A stretch of 64,000 bases of DNA from Pseudoalteromonas sp. SMS1 (GTDB taxonomy: Bacteria; Pseudomonadota; Gammaproteobacteria; Enterobacterales; Alteromonadaceae). A program made the position numbers and the translations under genes. Positions 32,828 to 41,786 of this stretch are shown here, piece by piece. Positions within the stretch are counted from its first letter, which is position 1. Every line of letters begins with the position of its first letter. The notes under the pieces were generated by a model. It worked only from the letters and a program-made list of their open reading frames with translations, made no database searches and was not told the DNA's origin. Where the stretch lies: assembly GCF_021530565.1 (NCBI RefSeq), contig NZ_JAKGBI010000003.1, positions 124,001 through 188,000 of the forward strand, given 5' to 3'.

Positions 32828-33217
32828 GTGGAGCGTAATGAATTGAAGCCTATATATTATTTAGCGTGTTTTTCTTTGGCGTTTGTGTGGCTGTTTACCG
32901 GTCTAACGTCGATATTTTTTGCGCCAGAGGTTGGTTTTGAAATACTGGCCAAGGCACAAATCACAGGTATATATGCCGACATTGCAGTATTTGGTGGGGG
33001 ACTCTGGGATATTTTTCTCGGTATTTGGCTTATCGTGCAGCGAAAACTTAGGAGCTGCTGTATAGCACAAATAGTGACTGTGCTTATCTACAGCATGTTA
33101 TTGACAATCATTGATGTGTCATTTTGGTTACACCCCTTTGGCCCCGTTACTAAAAATTTACCGATCCTTGTATTAATTGTGTGGCTTTATCAAGAAAAAA
33201 GTGCGTCGTCAGTGTAG
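32828..33217 (+). CDS. DoxX-like membrane protein
   Basis: A 129-residue four-helix protein of the DoxX-like superfamily (FVWLFTGLTSIFF, then GGGLWDIFLGIWLI and a late PILVLIVWLY). It starts at a GTG that directly follows the stop of the DUF2269 gene, so the two are probably coupled. DoxX-like proteins are membrane partners of redox enzymes. The end overlaps an open frame of the next gene, but that gene more likely starts downstream. Confidence 0.75.
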   Translation: MERNELKPIYYLACFSLAFVWLFTGLTSIFFAPEVGFEILAKAQITGIYADIAVFGGGLWDIFLGIWLIVQRKLRSCCIAQIVTVLIYSMLLTIIDVSFWLHPFGPVTKNLPILVLIVWLYQEKSASSV

Positions 33218-33306
33218 AAAGTAGAATAACGACGCTGAAGGAGACTTTTGAATATTATGCATTTGCTATCTATAGTTTAGACAGAGTCATTGGTTGGAGA
33301 GGCGGT

Positions 33307-34317
33307 GTGCGGTTAGCTGGGTTTATTGTGTTACTTGGGCTAATTTGTCACAGTACGTCGGCGGTGACCATTGATGAAAAAATCAAAGAGGCGGAAGATT
33401 ACTTACGGATCGACCCATCCCGCTCACTCTCTATTTTACAGGCCGTTCCTCACACGCGTTCATTAACGGATACTCAGCAAGTGCGCTGGCACATTGCTGC
33501 TATGCGGGCAGCGGTGCCTACCGGCGACATGAAACTACTCATAGACTCACTTGAGGTAGTTTTTCATCATCAATCCCATCCTTATTTCATGGACAAACTG
33601 GTATCCATTGCCAGTGGTACCGGTATTTGGTTGCGCAAGCATGACTACCTGTATGATGCGCAATTGAGTTTTGAATGCTCTTATAAATACGCCATTAACG
33701 ATCGACAAAGGCTCACCTTAACTAACAGCTTGGCCCTGCTCGCTCGACAATTGAATGATTTAGAAAAAGCCAAGTCCCTGTATATTAAAGCGAAGAAAAT
33801 GGCGCGCCTAGCTGATAGAAAAAACCTATTGGCTATCATAGAAAATAATCAGGGGATGATTGCGCTTGAAGAAGGCAACATTACATTAGCAGAGCAGCAC
33901 TTTAGAGCTGCCTTAGCGGGATATCAAAATATTGATAAGCGCTCAGGGCAAATATCTGCGGGTGTTAATTTGTTATTTGTTTTTGTGATTCAGCAGCAGT
34001 GGATTAACTTTCAGCGCTTATATCAACCCACTGAAACGTTAGCGCAAGCATTTCAAAATGTGGCTAAGCAGTCTTTGCTATTGTGGCTCAATACACGTTT
34101 CAAACACATGCAGGGGGATCCACTTAATGCAACAGAAAAAGCACAGCTCTTATCAGCTTACCAACAGCTAGACGATGACAGAATCAGGGCGTTAGTGTCA
34201 CTACACTTAGCTGCCTTCATGGACCTTGACTTACCACCGCCTTCCCCGCCTAAACGAGTCCGGTTTAATCGACCTTGGTTTGAAAAGGTGAAGCAGTGTA
34301 ATTGGGAAGGTGAATAA
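33307..34317 (+). CDS. exported TPR-repeat protein
   Basis: A 336-residue protein with a short signal peptide (RLAGFIVLLGLICHSTSA) and helical repeats. Clear TPR-like pairs occur at about residues 135-215 (LTNSLALLARQLNDLEKAKS, then IENNQGMIALEEGNITLAEQ). The C-terminus carries a PPPSPPK stretch. I used the GTG at 33307, preceded by AGAGG, because it gives a signal sequence; the frame is open to 33181 within the DoxX gene. It follows that operon and may be co-transcribed. It resembles TPR sensor parts of some GGDEF/histidine-kinase proteins but has no such output domain. Confidence 0.65.
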   Translation: MRLAGFIVLLGLICHSTSAVTIDEKIKEAEDYLRIDPSRSLSILQAVPHTRSLTDTQQVRWHIAAMRAAVPTGDMKLLIDSLEVVFHHQSHPYFMDKLVSIASGTGIWLRKHDYLYDAQLSFECSYKYAINDRQRLTLTNSLALLARQLNDLEKAKSLYIKAKKMARLADRKNLLAIIENNQGMIALEEGNITLAEQHFRAALAGYQNIDKRSGQISAGVNLLFVFVIQQQWINFQRLYQPTETLAQAFQNVAKQSLLLWLNTRFKHMQGDPLNATEKAQLLSAYQQLDDDRIRALVSLHLAAFMDLDLPPPSPPKRVRFNRPWFEKVKQCNWEGE

Positions 34318-34319
34318 GC

Positions 34320-34356
34320 GCGCGTTACTGGGTGAGTAACCCCTTCAGTAACGCGC
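34320..34356. terminator. bidirectional terminator hairpin
   Basis: An 11-bp perfect stem, GCGCGTTACTG at 34320-34330 with CAGTAACGCGC at 34346-34356, and a 15-base loop between convergent genes. Confidence 0.6.
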
Positions 34357-34375
34357 CAAGATAAGCCTACGCTTG

Positions 34376-35974
34376 CTATCCTTTGACCTTTCGGAACCAG
34401 AGCGTGTGCAACTTGTCTTCAAGGAATGTGGCATGGATAACAGGCATACCAAATTCATCGAATAAGAATATGTCTTTTTTGTCGCCTTCCTTAAGCGATC
34501 TGGTCCATAAGCCATCTTGATAAGAAATATTAAATTGGCTGACTTTTTGCTCCGTGGATTCACCGTCGATTTCAGCTAATGTATGACTACATATACCAAG
34601 TTGCGTGGTACATTCAAATGGCAAGTATTTGAATGTAATAAAGCTTTTTCCAATTGGTTGATTAGTGACAATTGGCTGACCAGATAGGGTGCGCTTCTCC
34701 AGCATGACCCCTTTTGTTGAACGATTAAAAATAGCGAAAATAGCTTGTTCAGATTCGATACCTTTAAAGTGGTAGCTAAGGGTTCGGCTGCCTGGGCCCG
34801 GTTTGAAAATATCAAAATGGTAATCTTGTGGCAGTTTACTGAGGTCTATTTTATCCGCATTTTCAGGTGTTAAATAAGCGTGGTTAAGCTCAGACTTTTT
34901 CGTCTCAACTAACGATGCAAAACCTTTTTGCCACTTTTCTTTGCTTGCTTTATTTTCTTTGGCGATATTTTTGAATATTTGACTGAATGCGTTAGCTTTA
35001 CCCTCTTGCGTCGTCATATCGTCTAAATCAACATCTTTGGTGTACGAGAGAAGCGATAAGAGCGGGCTAGTTGGCTTTGTATCGCAACTTACCGGCTCAT
35101 GTTTACTATAACAGCCGTTTTTATCGCGACCAAAATATAAGCCGGATCTGCCTTTAAATGTTTCAGGGTCCGCACCTTGTACTATTTGACCATCAAAATA
35201 GACATGGTTTTTATCATTGAAGTAGCTACCATTTTTTTGGAAGGTGGATATATCTGCATCGAGTTTTTTATCTTTGTAGTATACCGAATTTTGGTCTTTC
35301 ACAATATGTAGCGACATCCTCTTCAGCTTTGCAGCGTTCAGATCGGGCAATACATGATGCTTAAAATATACATTGTTTTTATCAACGCCATGACTGTCAT
35401 ATTTTACCTTGAAAGTGCGCGGGTCCGCGCCGTCAATGACTTTACCTTCATAGTATACACATTGGCTGTCTTTTGCATGGTAACTTGTGTTGCGTGTAAT
35501 GACTTTGAAAGTATCGATATCACAAGGAGTAAACGGTTGAAATTGAGCAATGCCATTGAACCAAATTTGACTATTCGATCTCAGGTAGGTCGCGCCAAAT
35601 GGCTCATCGTTGACCTCAAGCAGTGTCAAATTTGTTGGTGATAGCCCAGGCACAATATCACCAAACCTAAAAACGTGTTGTTTATCATAGGCAAAAGGCC
35701 CTGTAACAATCGTAAATGAGGCGGGATCGGCAAATGGAATGGCGGCGCCCCAATGGTATACATAATTTTTATCTTTCGCGTAATTATCATTCAGATACGT
35801 AAATGTCGAAAAGTCGACATTTTTCATTTCTACATAGTTTGCTGGTTGGTAATGTGAATAGCTGACATTGTAGCTTACTTTCTGAATGTCAGGATTGAGA
35901 CGGAAATTTCCAACAACTGAGGCACACCCGTTTAAGAGTAAAAGGTAGCCGAGGGCCATAATCGCTTTTTTCAT
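34376..35974 (-). CDS. DKNYY-repeat lipoprotein
   Basis: A 532-residue lipoprotein (lipobox LLLNGCAS). The first 300 residues hold at least six DKNYY-family repeats of about 35-40 residues: AKDKNYVYHWG, YDKQHVFRFG, VDKNNVYFKHH, KDQNSVYYKDK, NDKNHVYFDGQ and GRDKNGCYSKH, each followed by a GADPxTF-like turn. The last 200 residues form a different domain with no family I recognise. DKNYY repeats occur in outer-membrane or surface proteins of Gram-negatives; role unknown. Single gene. Confidence 0.85.
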   Translation of the reverse strand: MKKAIMALGYLLLLNGCASVVGNFRLNPDIQKVSYNVSYSHYQPANYVEMKNVDFSTFTYLNDNYAKDKNYVYHWGAAIPFADPASFTIVTGPFAYDKQHVFRFGDIVPGLSPTNLTLLEVNDEPFGATYLRSNSQIWFNGIAQFQPFTPCDIDTFKVITRNTSYHAKDSQCVYYEGKVIDGADPRTFKVKYDSHGVDKNNVYFKHHVLPDLNAAKLKRMSLHIVKDQNSVYYKDKKLDADISTFQKNGSYFNDKNHVYFDGQIVQGADPETFKGRSGLYFGRDKNGCYSKHEPVSCDTKPTSPLLSLLSYTKDVDLDDMTTQEGKANAFSQIFKNIAKENKASKEKWQKGFASLVETKKSELNHAYLTPENADKIDLSKLPQDYHFDIFKPGPGSRTLSYHFKGIESEQAIFAIFNRSTKGVMLEKRTLSGQPIVTNQPIGKSFITFKYLPFECTTQLGICSHTLAEIDGESTEQKVSQFNISYQDGLWTRSLKEGDKKDIFLFDEFGMPVIHATFLEDKLHTLWFRKVKG

Positions 35975-36200
35975 AAATATTGACGTATCAAGTTTTGAGA
36001 GTAAAAGATTATACCATATTTACTCAAAAGGCTCGGTGTAGATTTAACCTGGTTTGGGTACGTTAGTGTGTTGATATTGACGAGCTCTAGGTCGTTATTC
36101 GACTGAGGCTAAGGGGAATTACCTGGCTGTCGCAGCGTCAGTTGACGTAAATGCCGCACTACGTTTATCGGCATCGGTGTTTGCAATGGCTCAAGGTCGA

Positions 36201-36404
36201 TTATTGGCACCATCCTCTGTGACTATTGCATCCTTTATATGGCGTTGTGATACAAGGTCCATTTGTCCAGCAAGGCATTTGACCTGAGTGGCACCAATAG
36301 TCTTTTGATGCAATTGCACCACCAGCAACTTGATTGGTTACATCTTTATTGAGTTGCTTATTGCTCAGTTGTTTGATGCCTTTTTTATTGAGTTTCAATT
36401 TCAC
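36201..36404 (-). CDS. double-glycine-leader Cys-rich small peptide (RiPP/bacteriocin-like), member 2
   Basis: A 67-residue peptide starting at a GTG, with AAGGATATAGCT directly upstream. The leader (1-29) begins MKLKLNKKGIKQLS and ends VAGG. The core has five Cys at 38, 45, 51, 59 and 66 with Trp, Pro and Gly, suggesting a folded or cross-linked product. Leader, ribosome-binding site and spacing are shared with the gene at 16413-16577, although the cores differ. The leader resembles those NCBI groups as class I lanthipeptide-like. No dehydratase, cyclase or peptidase-containing transporter is present. A secreted S9 peptidase is divergent 440 bp away. Confidence 0.78.
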   Translation of the reverse strand: MKLKLNKKGIKQLSNKQLNKDVTNQVAGGAIASKDYWCHSGQMPCWTNGPCITTPYKGCNSHRGWCQ

Positions 36405-36841
36405 AGCTATATCCTTTTTGGTTGTTTTTTGCCCGCCTTAGCCTTGCAACATATGATAGCGTTGTCAATTGCAGTTTTGTGATCCCTTAACAATGTGCAG
36501 ATTGATAAGCCACACGCAGTGTTCAGCTCGAATCGCACATGGATTTTGGCATCTGGTGTCGCGTTGTACTCTATGGCATAAATTGTGCTGTTTTACGCTG
36601 ACACTGGCATAACGCTTGAGAGCTGAAGCGTCGTTTCCAAAGCGGCGTGACCCTGTTGGTATTAAAATGGGTCATTTATAACGCTTAAAATATATTAGAT
36701 TCAGGTGGTTGGTCGCAATATGCTTTCAATAGGCCTTGCCTTTGAGGCATCTTTACATGGTGTATAGGAGTGGCGTGCGAACAGTACGTCTTAGATGATG
36801 CGTTGGACATTTATCCCGCTGACGATGACAATACCACGAGT
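36405..36841. other. 437-bp divergent intergenic region
   Basis: It holds the promoters of the peptide gene and the S9 peptidase. I see no further gene; an AGGAG at 36766-36770 overlaps a GTG and could serve only a seven-codon frame. No clear operator was recognised. Confidence 0.5.
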
Positions 36842-38911
36842 ATGGATATGAACAAAAACAGAAAATTGAAAGTAGCGGCTTGTTTAGCTCACTTGCTAGT
36901 AGCTATGCCATTGATGGCACAGGGTAGCCAAAGTTCAGAAGATGACATATGGCAGTACCAAGATGTATTTAATATAGAGTATGCGGCGTCCCCTGAGGTG
37001 CACCCTGATGGGTATAAAGTGATCTATGAGCGAAGAGCGATGGACATAATGTCTGACAGCGTGCGCTCAAACCTTTGGGAAATCGACCTCAAAACGAAGG
37101 CGCATAGCCCATTACTGTCTGATAGCAAACAATATCGTAGTGCCCGTTACTCACCTGATGGAACGCGTGTGGCGTATTTGACTAATGCCGAAGGCGACAA
37201 TCAACTTTATGTCCGGTGGTTGGACAGTGGCAATACAGCGCGTGTCACGAATGTGACGCAAGGTGTGAGCAACATCAGTTGGTCGCCGGATGGTAAATGG
37301 ATTGCATTTACCATGTTTAAGCCCAAAGCGCACAGCGGCATTTTTAAAGACATGCCGAAAAAACCCAAAGGGGCTAAATGGGCGGGCGAGGCGACTTATA
37401 TTGATACTATGCTGTATCGCCGTGATGGAGGAGGCTTTATTAAGCATGGCTATGAACATATTTATATCGTACCTGCAGAAGGCGGCACACCGCGCCAATT
37501 GACTCATGGGGACTTCCATCACCGCTCGCACCTTGCTTGGAGTGAAGATGGGAAATTGATTTACTTTAGTGCTGATCGTCATGACGATTGGCAAAACAGG
37601 CCTCGAGAGTCAGATATTTATCGCCTTGATGTACAAGCTGGTGGGGTGACACAAGTAACCAATGAGGTAGGCCCAGAGCATCGCCCGAAGATAAATTACC
37701 AAAGAAATAAAATCGCTTATCTGGGATTTAAAGATCAAAAGCGTTCGAACCAAAACTTTGATATCTACATGATGGGCTTAGACGGTCAAGAGGTGGTCAA
37801 CTTGACTGAATCATTAGATAGGCCCATCAAAGCACACCAATGGGATAAAAAAGGCCGAGGGCTCTACTTTAGCTACGATGACCATGGTCAGCAATATGTT
37901 GGTCATGTCACGCTAAAAGGAAAAGTCACTGAAAAATTAGCCTCATTAGGAGGTCAATCTCTGGGCAGGCCTTATACTTCTGGCGAGTTCGCGGTAGTGG
38001 GCAATGGCCGACTGGTTGTTACCGCCGCCAATACAGAACGTCCTGCTGACTTAGCACTGGTTGACAAACGCCGCAGTGTAACTCCTTTGACAGCGCTCAA
38101 CGAAGATTTCTTAGGGCACAAGAAGAGTGCTGAAGTACACCCTCTAACAGTTAAGTCTTCCGTGGATGGTCGAGACATCGAAGCGTGGTATGCGTTGCCA
38201 CCTAACTTTGACAGTCGTCAAAAGTACCCATTAATTTTAGAAATTCACGGTGGGCCTCATACCGCTTATGGACCAAATTTTAGCACCGAAGTACAACTTA
38301 TGGCCGCTAAGGGGTATGTTGTAGTTTGGTCAAACCCAAGAGGCAGTACTTCCTATGGCGAAGCGTTTGCGAACTTGATCCACCATGATTACCCATCGAA
38401 AGATTATAACGACCTCATGGATGTTGTCGATGGCATGGTGACTAAAGAGTTTGTCGATAAAGACAACCTGTTTGTAACGGGCGGCTCTGGTGGTGGCGTA
38501 TTAACGGCTTGGATCATTGGGAATACCGACAGATTCAAAGCGGCAGTCGTTGCCAAGCCTGTTATTAACTGGATTAGCTTTGTGCTCACAGCGGATGCCT
38601 ACAATTATTATGCAAAATATTGGATGCCTGGTATGCCTTGGGAGAAAACAGAGCACCTTTGGAAACGTTCACCTTTGTCACTGGTCGGCAATGTTAAAAC
38701 GCCAACCATGCTGCTCACGGGAGAGCTAGACTATCGTACACCAATGAGTGAGACTGAGCAGTATTATCAAGCGTTACAACTGCGCAATATCGATACTGCG
38801 ATGGTGCGTATACCTAAAGCGGGCCATGGCATCGCTGCCAAGCCAAGCAACTTAGTACAGAAAGTGGGTAATATTTTGGCATGGTTTGAAAAGTATAAAG
38901 ACCAAAAGTAA
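36842..38911 (+). CDS. S9-family prolyl oligopeptidase-like peptidase
   Basis: A 689-residue exported serine peptidase of the S9 (acylaminoacyl/dipeptidyl peptidase) family. A signal peptide ends near residue 28 (MPLMAQG). The N-terminal beta-propeller (about 40-400) has WD40-like strands (ARYSPDGTRVAYLTN, ISWSPDGKWIAFT). The catalytic alpha/beta-hydrolase domain follows, with Ser in VTGGSGGGVLTAW, Asp in GELDYRTPMSE and His in PKAGHGIAAK. Start at ATG 36842, with ATG 36848 as alternative. It cleaves small peptides in the periplasm or outside. It is divergent from a double-glycine-leader peptide; a link is possible but unsupported. Confidence 0.92.
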   Translation: MDMNKNRKLKVAACLAHLLVAMPLMAQGSQSSEDDIWQYQDVFNIEYAASPEVHPDGYKVIYERRAMDIMSDSVRSNLWEIDLKTKAHSPLLSDSKQYRSARYSPDGTRVAYLTNAEGDNQLYVRWLDSGNTARVTNVTQGVSNISWSPDGKWIAFTMFKPKAHSGIFKDMPKKPKGAKWAGEATYIDTMLYRRDGGGFIKHGYEHIYIVPAEGGTPRQLTHGDFHHRSHLAWSEDGKLIYFSADRHDDWQNRPRESDIYRLDVQAGGVTQVTNEVGPEHRPKINYQRNKIAYLGFKDQKRSNQNFDIYMMGLDGQEVVNLTESLDRPIKAHQWDKKGRGLYFSYDDHGQQYVGHVTLKGKVTEKLASLGGQSLGRPYTSGEFAVVGNGRLVVTAANTERPADLALVDKRRSVTPLTALNEDFLGHKKSAEVHPLTVKSSVDGRDIEAWYALPPNFDSRQKYPLILEIHGGPHTAYGPNFSTEVQLMAAKGYVVVWSNPRGSTSYGEAFANLIHHDYPSKDYNDLMDVVDGMVTKEFVDKDNLFVTGGSGGGVLTAWIIGNTDRFKAAVVAKPVINWISFVLTADAYNYYAKYWMPGMPWEKTEHLWKRSPLSLVGNVKTPTMLLTGELDYRTPMSETEQYYQALQLRNIDTAMVRIPKAGHGIAAKPSNLVQKVGNILAWFEKYKDQK

Positions 38912-38948
38912 ACCGCGTTAGCTGCGCATGGATTTTTGCTAATCGACA

Positions 38949-39740
38949 TTAGGCCACAGCAAGCTGTGGCCTTCCTTCATGATTTAACGCCCGTCTGATC
39001 ACTAAAAACAAGCACAATGTCGTACAAATGCTCATCATCACGAAGATGGCAATCATGATCATTAATTGATATTTAATGGCAACCATCGGTGTTGCCCCAC
39101 CTAAGATCTGACCCGTCATCATACCAGGGATAGTGACTAAACCGGTTGTGGCCATGGTTGCTAACATCGGGGCTAATGCGTGTTGTAGTGCATGTTGTAC
39201 GAAAGGGCGTGTTGCCTCAATTGGTGAAGCCCCCAAAGACAAGGCGGCTTGATACTCTGGCCACCGCTCTTTTAAGGAAGAGAAAAAACTCTGTAAGCAC
39301 ACAATGTTACTGGTCAAACTATTACCAAGCAGCATGCCCGCCAGAGGAATGGCATACTGTGCGTGGTAATATGGCTGGGGCTTTATCACTGCCAGAGTGA
39401 GAATCGCAAGCAGAGGAAATAGCCCCGCAGCAAGGCTCATTGCAACAGGTGAAAACAAGACTTTAAGCGGGAGCTTGGTTTTACTGACAATGGCAGATGT
39501 GCCTATTAAAACCATGATACTCAGCCAACTGATGTTAATCCAAAAATTATTTAATTGAAATAGAAACTCCAAGTAAAGACCAATCATAATGAGTTGTAGC
39601 GTCATCCGGCCCAAACCGACTATGGTGTCTTTGGCCATGCCTAACTGATAGTGAAAGTTAAGATAAAAAGGAATAATCAGTGTGAGGCTAAAAGCGGCCA
39701 ATTGCCACCATTGAATGTCTATGACGCTGTGCATAATCAA
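38949..39740 (-). CDS. fetB: FetB-family ABC permease (UPF0014)
   Basis: A 263-residue inner-membrane protein of the FetB/UPF0014 family with about seven helices. Family blocks are LGRMTLQLIMIGLYL, PLAGMLLGNSLTSNIVCL, EYQAALSLGASPIEAT and GLVTIPGMMTGQILGG. FetA-FetB exports iron in E. coli, helping under peroxide stress. The ATPase partner FetA is not adjacent, which is unusual. A hairpin at 38951-38972 overlaps its stop codon and is shared with the convergent S9 peptidase. Confidence 0.88.
   Translation of the reverse strand: MIMHSVIDIQWWQLAAFSLTLIIPFYLNFHYQLGMAKDTIVGLGRMTLQLIMIGLYLEFLFQLNNFWINISWLSIMVLIGTSAIVSKTKLPLKVLFSPVAMSLAAGLFPLLAILTLAVIKPQPYYHAQYAIPLAGMLLGNSLTSNIVCLQSFFSSLKERWPEYQAALSLGASPIEATRPFVQHALQHALAPMLATMATTGLVTIPGMMTGQILGGATPMVAIKYQLMIMIAIFVMMSICTTLCLFLVIRRALNHEGRPQLAVA
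38951..38972. terminator. hairpin overlapping the end of fetB
   Basis: AGGCCACAG at 38951-38959 pairs perfectly with CTGTGGCCT at 38964-38972 around a 4-base loop. The stem includes the last codons and stop of fetB and lies 40 bp after the S9 peptidase. Confidence 0.6.
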
Positions 39741-39895
39741 ATCTATTTTAATCTGTTTAATATGGGTTTGTTTACTATTATGAAGCGGTCATTAAGCTAG
39801 CACCTCTGCATGACACTTTTATTGACAAAAACAGTATGAAGCAATGCGTCATTGCTCGAGAAGGTCGCGGCGATAAACGCCATCCTCTCACGAAC

Positions 39896-40585
39896 TTACT
39901 TTTGAGTACCTAAAAACTGATAATCTGAAAAGGTTGTTTTAGAGGTCTCTTCAATATCTATAAAAAAAGAAAACGTGCCATTCATTTCCATATAGCTGCT
40001 TTTGGGCAACACATGATTTTTGAGAGTTTGAAATCGCATGTTTAATTTAAAGTGGCTGATATTGGCAAGCGCAACAGGACTAAATTTGTCCGTATTAATG
40101 ATGTTGATTTCTTCAATACTGGCGGTGACTTTATTTATGGTCACAGAGCCTGTTAGTTTCCCAATTGCATCTTTACCTAGATCAGCAAGTTGGACAGGAT
40201 AAGTATATGTGATGCCGTGTGCGGTTTCGCTTTCTACAGACAGTGAGCGTGGGTTAATGAGTTCGCTCAGTGGTACACGGTACCCTTCATTTTCACGGCT
40301 AGAAGCAAACTCTGCTACTTGCTTTGGGGTTGGCGGCGTGCCGTTGAGTTTCAGTAAATGCCAACGTTTTCCGCGCGGTTTTTGGGGGTGATATTGGGCA
40401 TAAACATCCGTTTTTTCACCTTCTTCAACTTCACTATGGTGGTAGGCGAAAGTCCAATTACCTCGTTCAGTTGCCTGAAATTTCGCAATTGCCTTTTCTA
40501 CAAACTGTTGGTGTGTATGCTCTGTCGCCAATGATGGGAAAGCGGTGATTAAACAGCTGTATAAAGCGTATTTTACGGTGTTCAT
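39896..40585 (-). CDS. periplasmic protein of unknown function
   Basis: A 229-residue protein with a signal peptide (to about residue 20, FPSLATEH). It contains a region WTFAYHHSEVEEGEKTDVYA with many charged residues, then a YPVQLADLGK-type block and beta-rich sequences (LTGSVTINKV, FKLNMRFQTL). I do not recognise the family. AGGAGCG precedes the ATG. Single gene between fetB and a candidate small RNA that runs the other way. Confidence 0.65.
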   Translation of the reverse strand: MNTVKYALYSCLITAFPSLATEHTHQQFVEKAIAKFQATERGNWTFAYHHSEVEEGEKTDVYAQYHPQKPRGKRWHLLKLNGTPPTPKQVAEFASSRENEGYRVPLSELINPRSLSVESETAHGITYTYPVQLADLGKDAIGKLTGSVTINKVTASIEEINIINTDKFSPVALANISHFKLNMRFQTLKNHVLPKSSYMEMNGTFSFFIDIEETSKTTFSDYQFLGTQK

Positions 40586-40715
40586 AAGCGCTCCTTTTTT
40601 AATGATTATGGGCGCTTTGATGTGAAATAGACGTGAAAATACGTGTGTGTAAAAATGCCTGTCAATAATTACACAACAGACTTTTTCGAGCGGTGTCTAT
40701 ATACAGATATCATAG

Positions 40716-40838
40716 CCACAAAGGTCACTGCCACAGGTTGAAATTGTGACAGGGGATTTCCCTCGGAAATCGGTTCAGATAACTGAATTGGCAGGCGTTT
40801 TTGATCTGCACTTACTGTTTTTAGTGCTTTTTCTTTTT
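40716..40838 (+). ncRNA. candidate structured small RNA with terminator
   Basis: No gene explains this rightward element. CTGCCA (40728-40733) and TGGCAG (40789-40794) can close a junction holding three hairpins: CACA/TGTG at 40732-40748, GATTTCC/GGAAATC at 40755-40771 (perfect 7 bp, 3-base loop) and TTCAG/CTGAA at 40774-40787 (ATAA loop). A terminator-like GCACT/AGTGC stem (40808-40827) with TTTTTCTTTTT follows. GTCAC/GTGAC (40724-40750) is an alternative pairing. A weak TATCAT -10 is at 40708-40713. The next gene is on the opposite strand, so it is not an ordinary riboswitch. The start is approximate. Confidence 0.5.
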
Positions 40839-40937
40839 AACTTCATGATAATTTTCGTTGTTTAACGGACGGGTGTTACTCACGTTGATATCCGCACAAC
40901 ATATCAATCAGGCATCCGTTTTATCATCCATTAAACG

Positions 40938-41705
40938 TTATTTGGCGCTAAAACTATCAACACTCAGTAATAACTCCTGTCTTAATATTTCGGTTAGTGT
41001 TCCCGGGGGGTAGGTACCCGTTAAGTGCTTGTCGACGCTCGTAGACGCTGCGGGGTCATAAAGGTTGTCAGCACCAGCCAACTTATAGAATTGATTAACG
41101 ATACCGGTTGTATAATGAGGATCTGCTTCGACCATAATCATGGCTTGGGCAAGCACGCCTCGGTGCAAACCGTAAGGGTTTGAGCCTGATAATGTGATAC
41201 GCTGGGCTGTGCCTGTCACTTTGAGCGCATCGATATTTAGGTTAAACCGTCCATCGCAATAGGCACCTGGCGTTTCACCATACTCGCTTTGTATCCCCAA
41301 ATTACTCAGCGCACTTCTAATTGGCTCACACAGAGCAATGTAAATGGTATCGACATTAAGCGTGGCCTCTTTGGTTTGAGCTAAAATGAGCGAAAAATTC
41401 AAGATACCTGGCCCGTGAGGCACGGCGGTGCCGCCACTGTCCCTAACTGCAACTGGCCAATCAAGTTGTGCTAGGGTGTGACTTGCGAGTTCAAAGTGAG
41501 GGAGTTTGGCTTCCTTACGACTGACTATGAGTGACTGTGGGCACTCCCAAAGTCTAATCGTTGCTGGCAGTTCACCGGTGGCAACCTGTTTTAGCAACAG
41601 ACTATCTTGTTCTAGTGCTTGTTTCGTATCTTGAGCAAGCGGCTCATTCAGTACGCGCCAATGATGTGCTTGGTAAAAGCGTTTCGCGAGTTCTTTTTCT
41701 GTCAT
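40938..41705 (-). CDS. lipoate-protein ligase A-like protein
   Basis: A 255-residue protein of the LplA/LipB/BPL family, which attaches lipoyl or octanoyl groups to proteins. The lipoyl-binding block is VRDSGGTAVPHGPGILNFSL (about residues 87-106), close to the RRxSGGGAVxHxxGxLNxS motif. The catalytic Lys is in LKVTGTAQR (about 162-170), followed by LHRGVLAQAM. It lacks the C-terminal accessory domain of E. coli LplA, as do LipM/LipL-type amidotransferases. Which acyl donor it uses is unclear. Single gene beside a divergent or unrelated LysR. Confidence 0.85.
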   Translation of the reverse strand: MTEKELAKRFYQAHHWRVLNEPLAQDTKQALEQDSLLLKQVATGELPATIRLWECPQSLIVSRKEAKLPHFELASHTLAQLDWPVAVRDSGGTAVPHGPGILNFSLILAQTKEATLNVDTIYIALCEPIRSALSNLGIQSEYGETPGAYCDGRFNLNIDALKVTGTAQRITLSGSNPYGLHRGVLAQAMIMVEADPHYTTGIVNQFYKLAGADNLYDPAASTSVDKHLTGTYPPGTLTEILRQELLLSVDSFSAK

Positions 41706-41786
41706 GAGCCCATACTTCCTTTAATGTCGCGTTATTATTATGTTGAATACTCTGATGTAGTGTAGACGTAAATAGAGAATGTGTAT

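Noticed and set aside
36770..36841. GTG start at 36770 for the S9 peptidase
   Set aside because: The AGGAG overlaps the GTG itself, and the extension is acidic and would hide the signal peptide that begins at 36842 or 36848.
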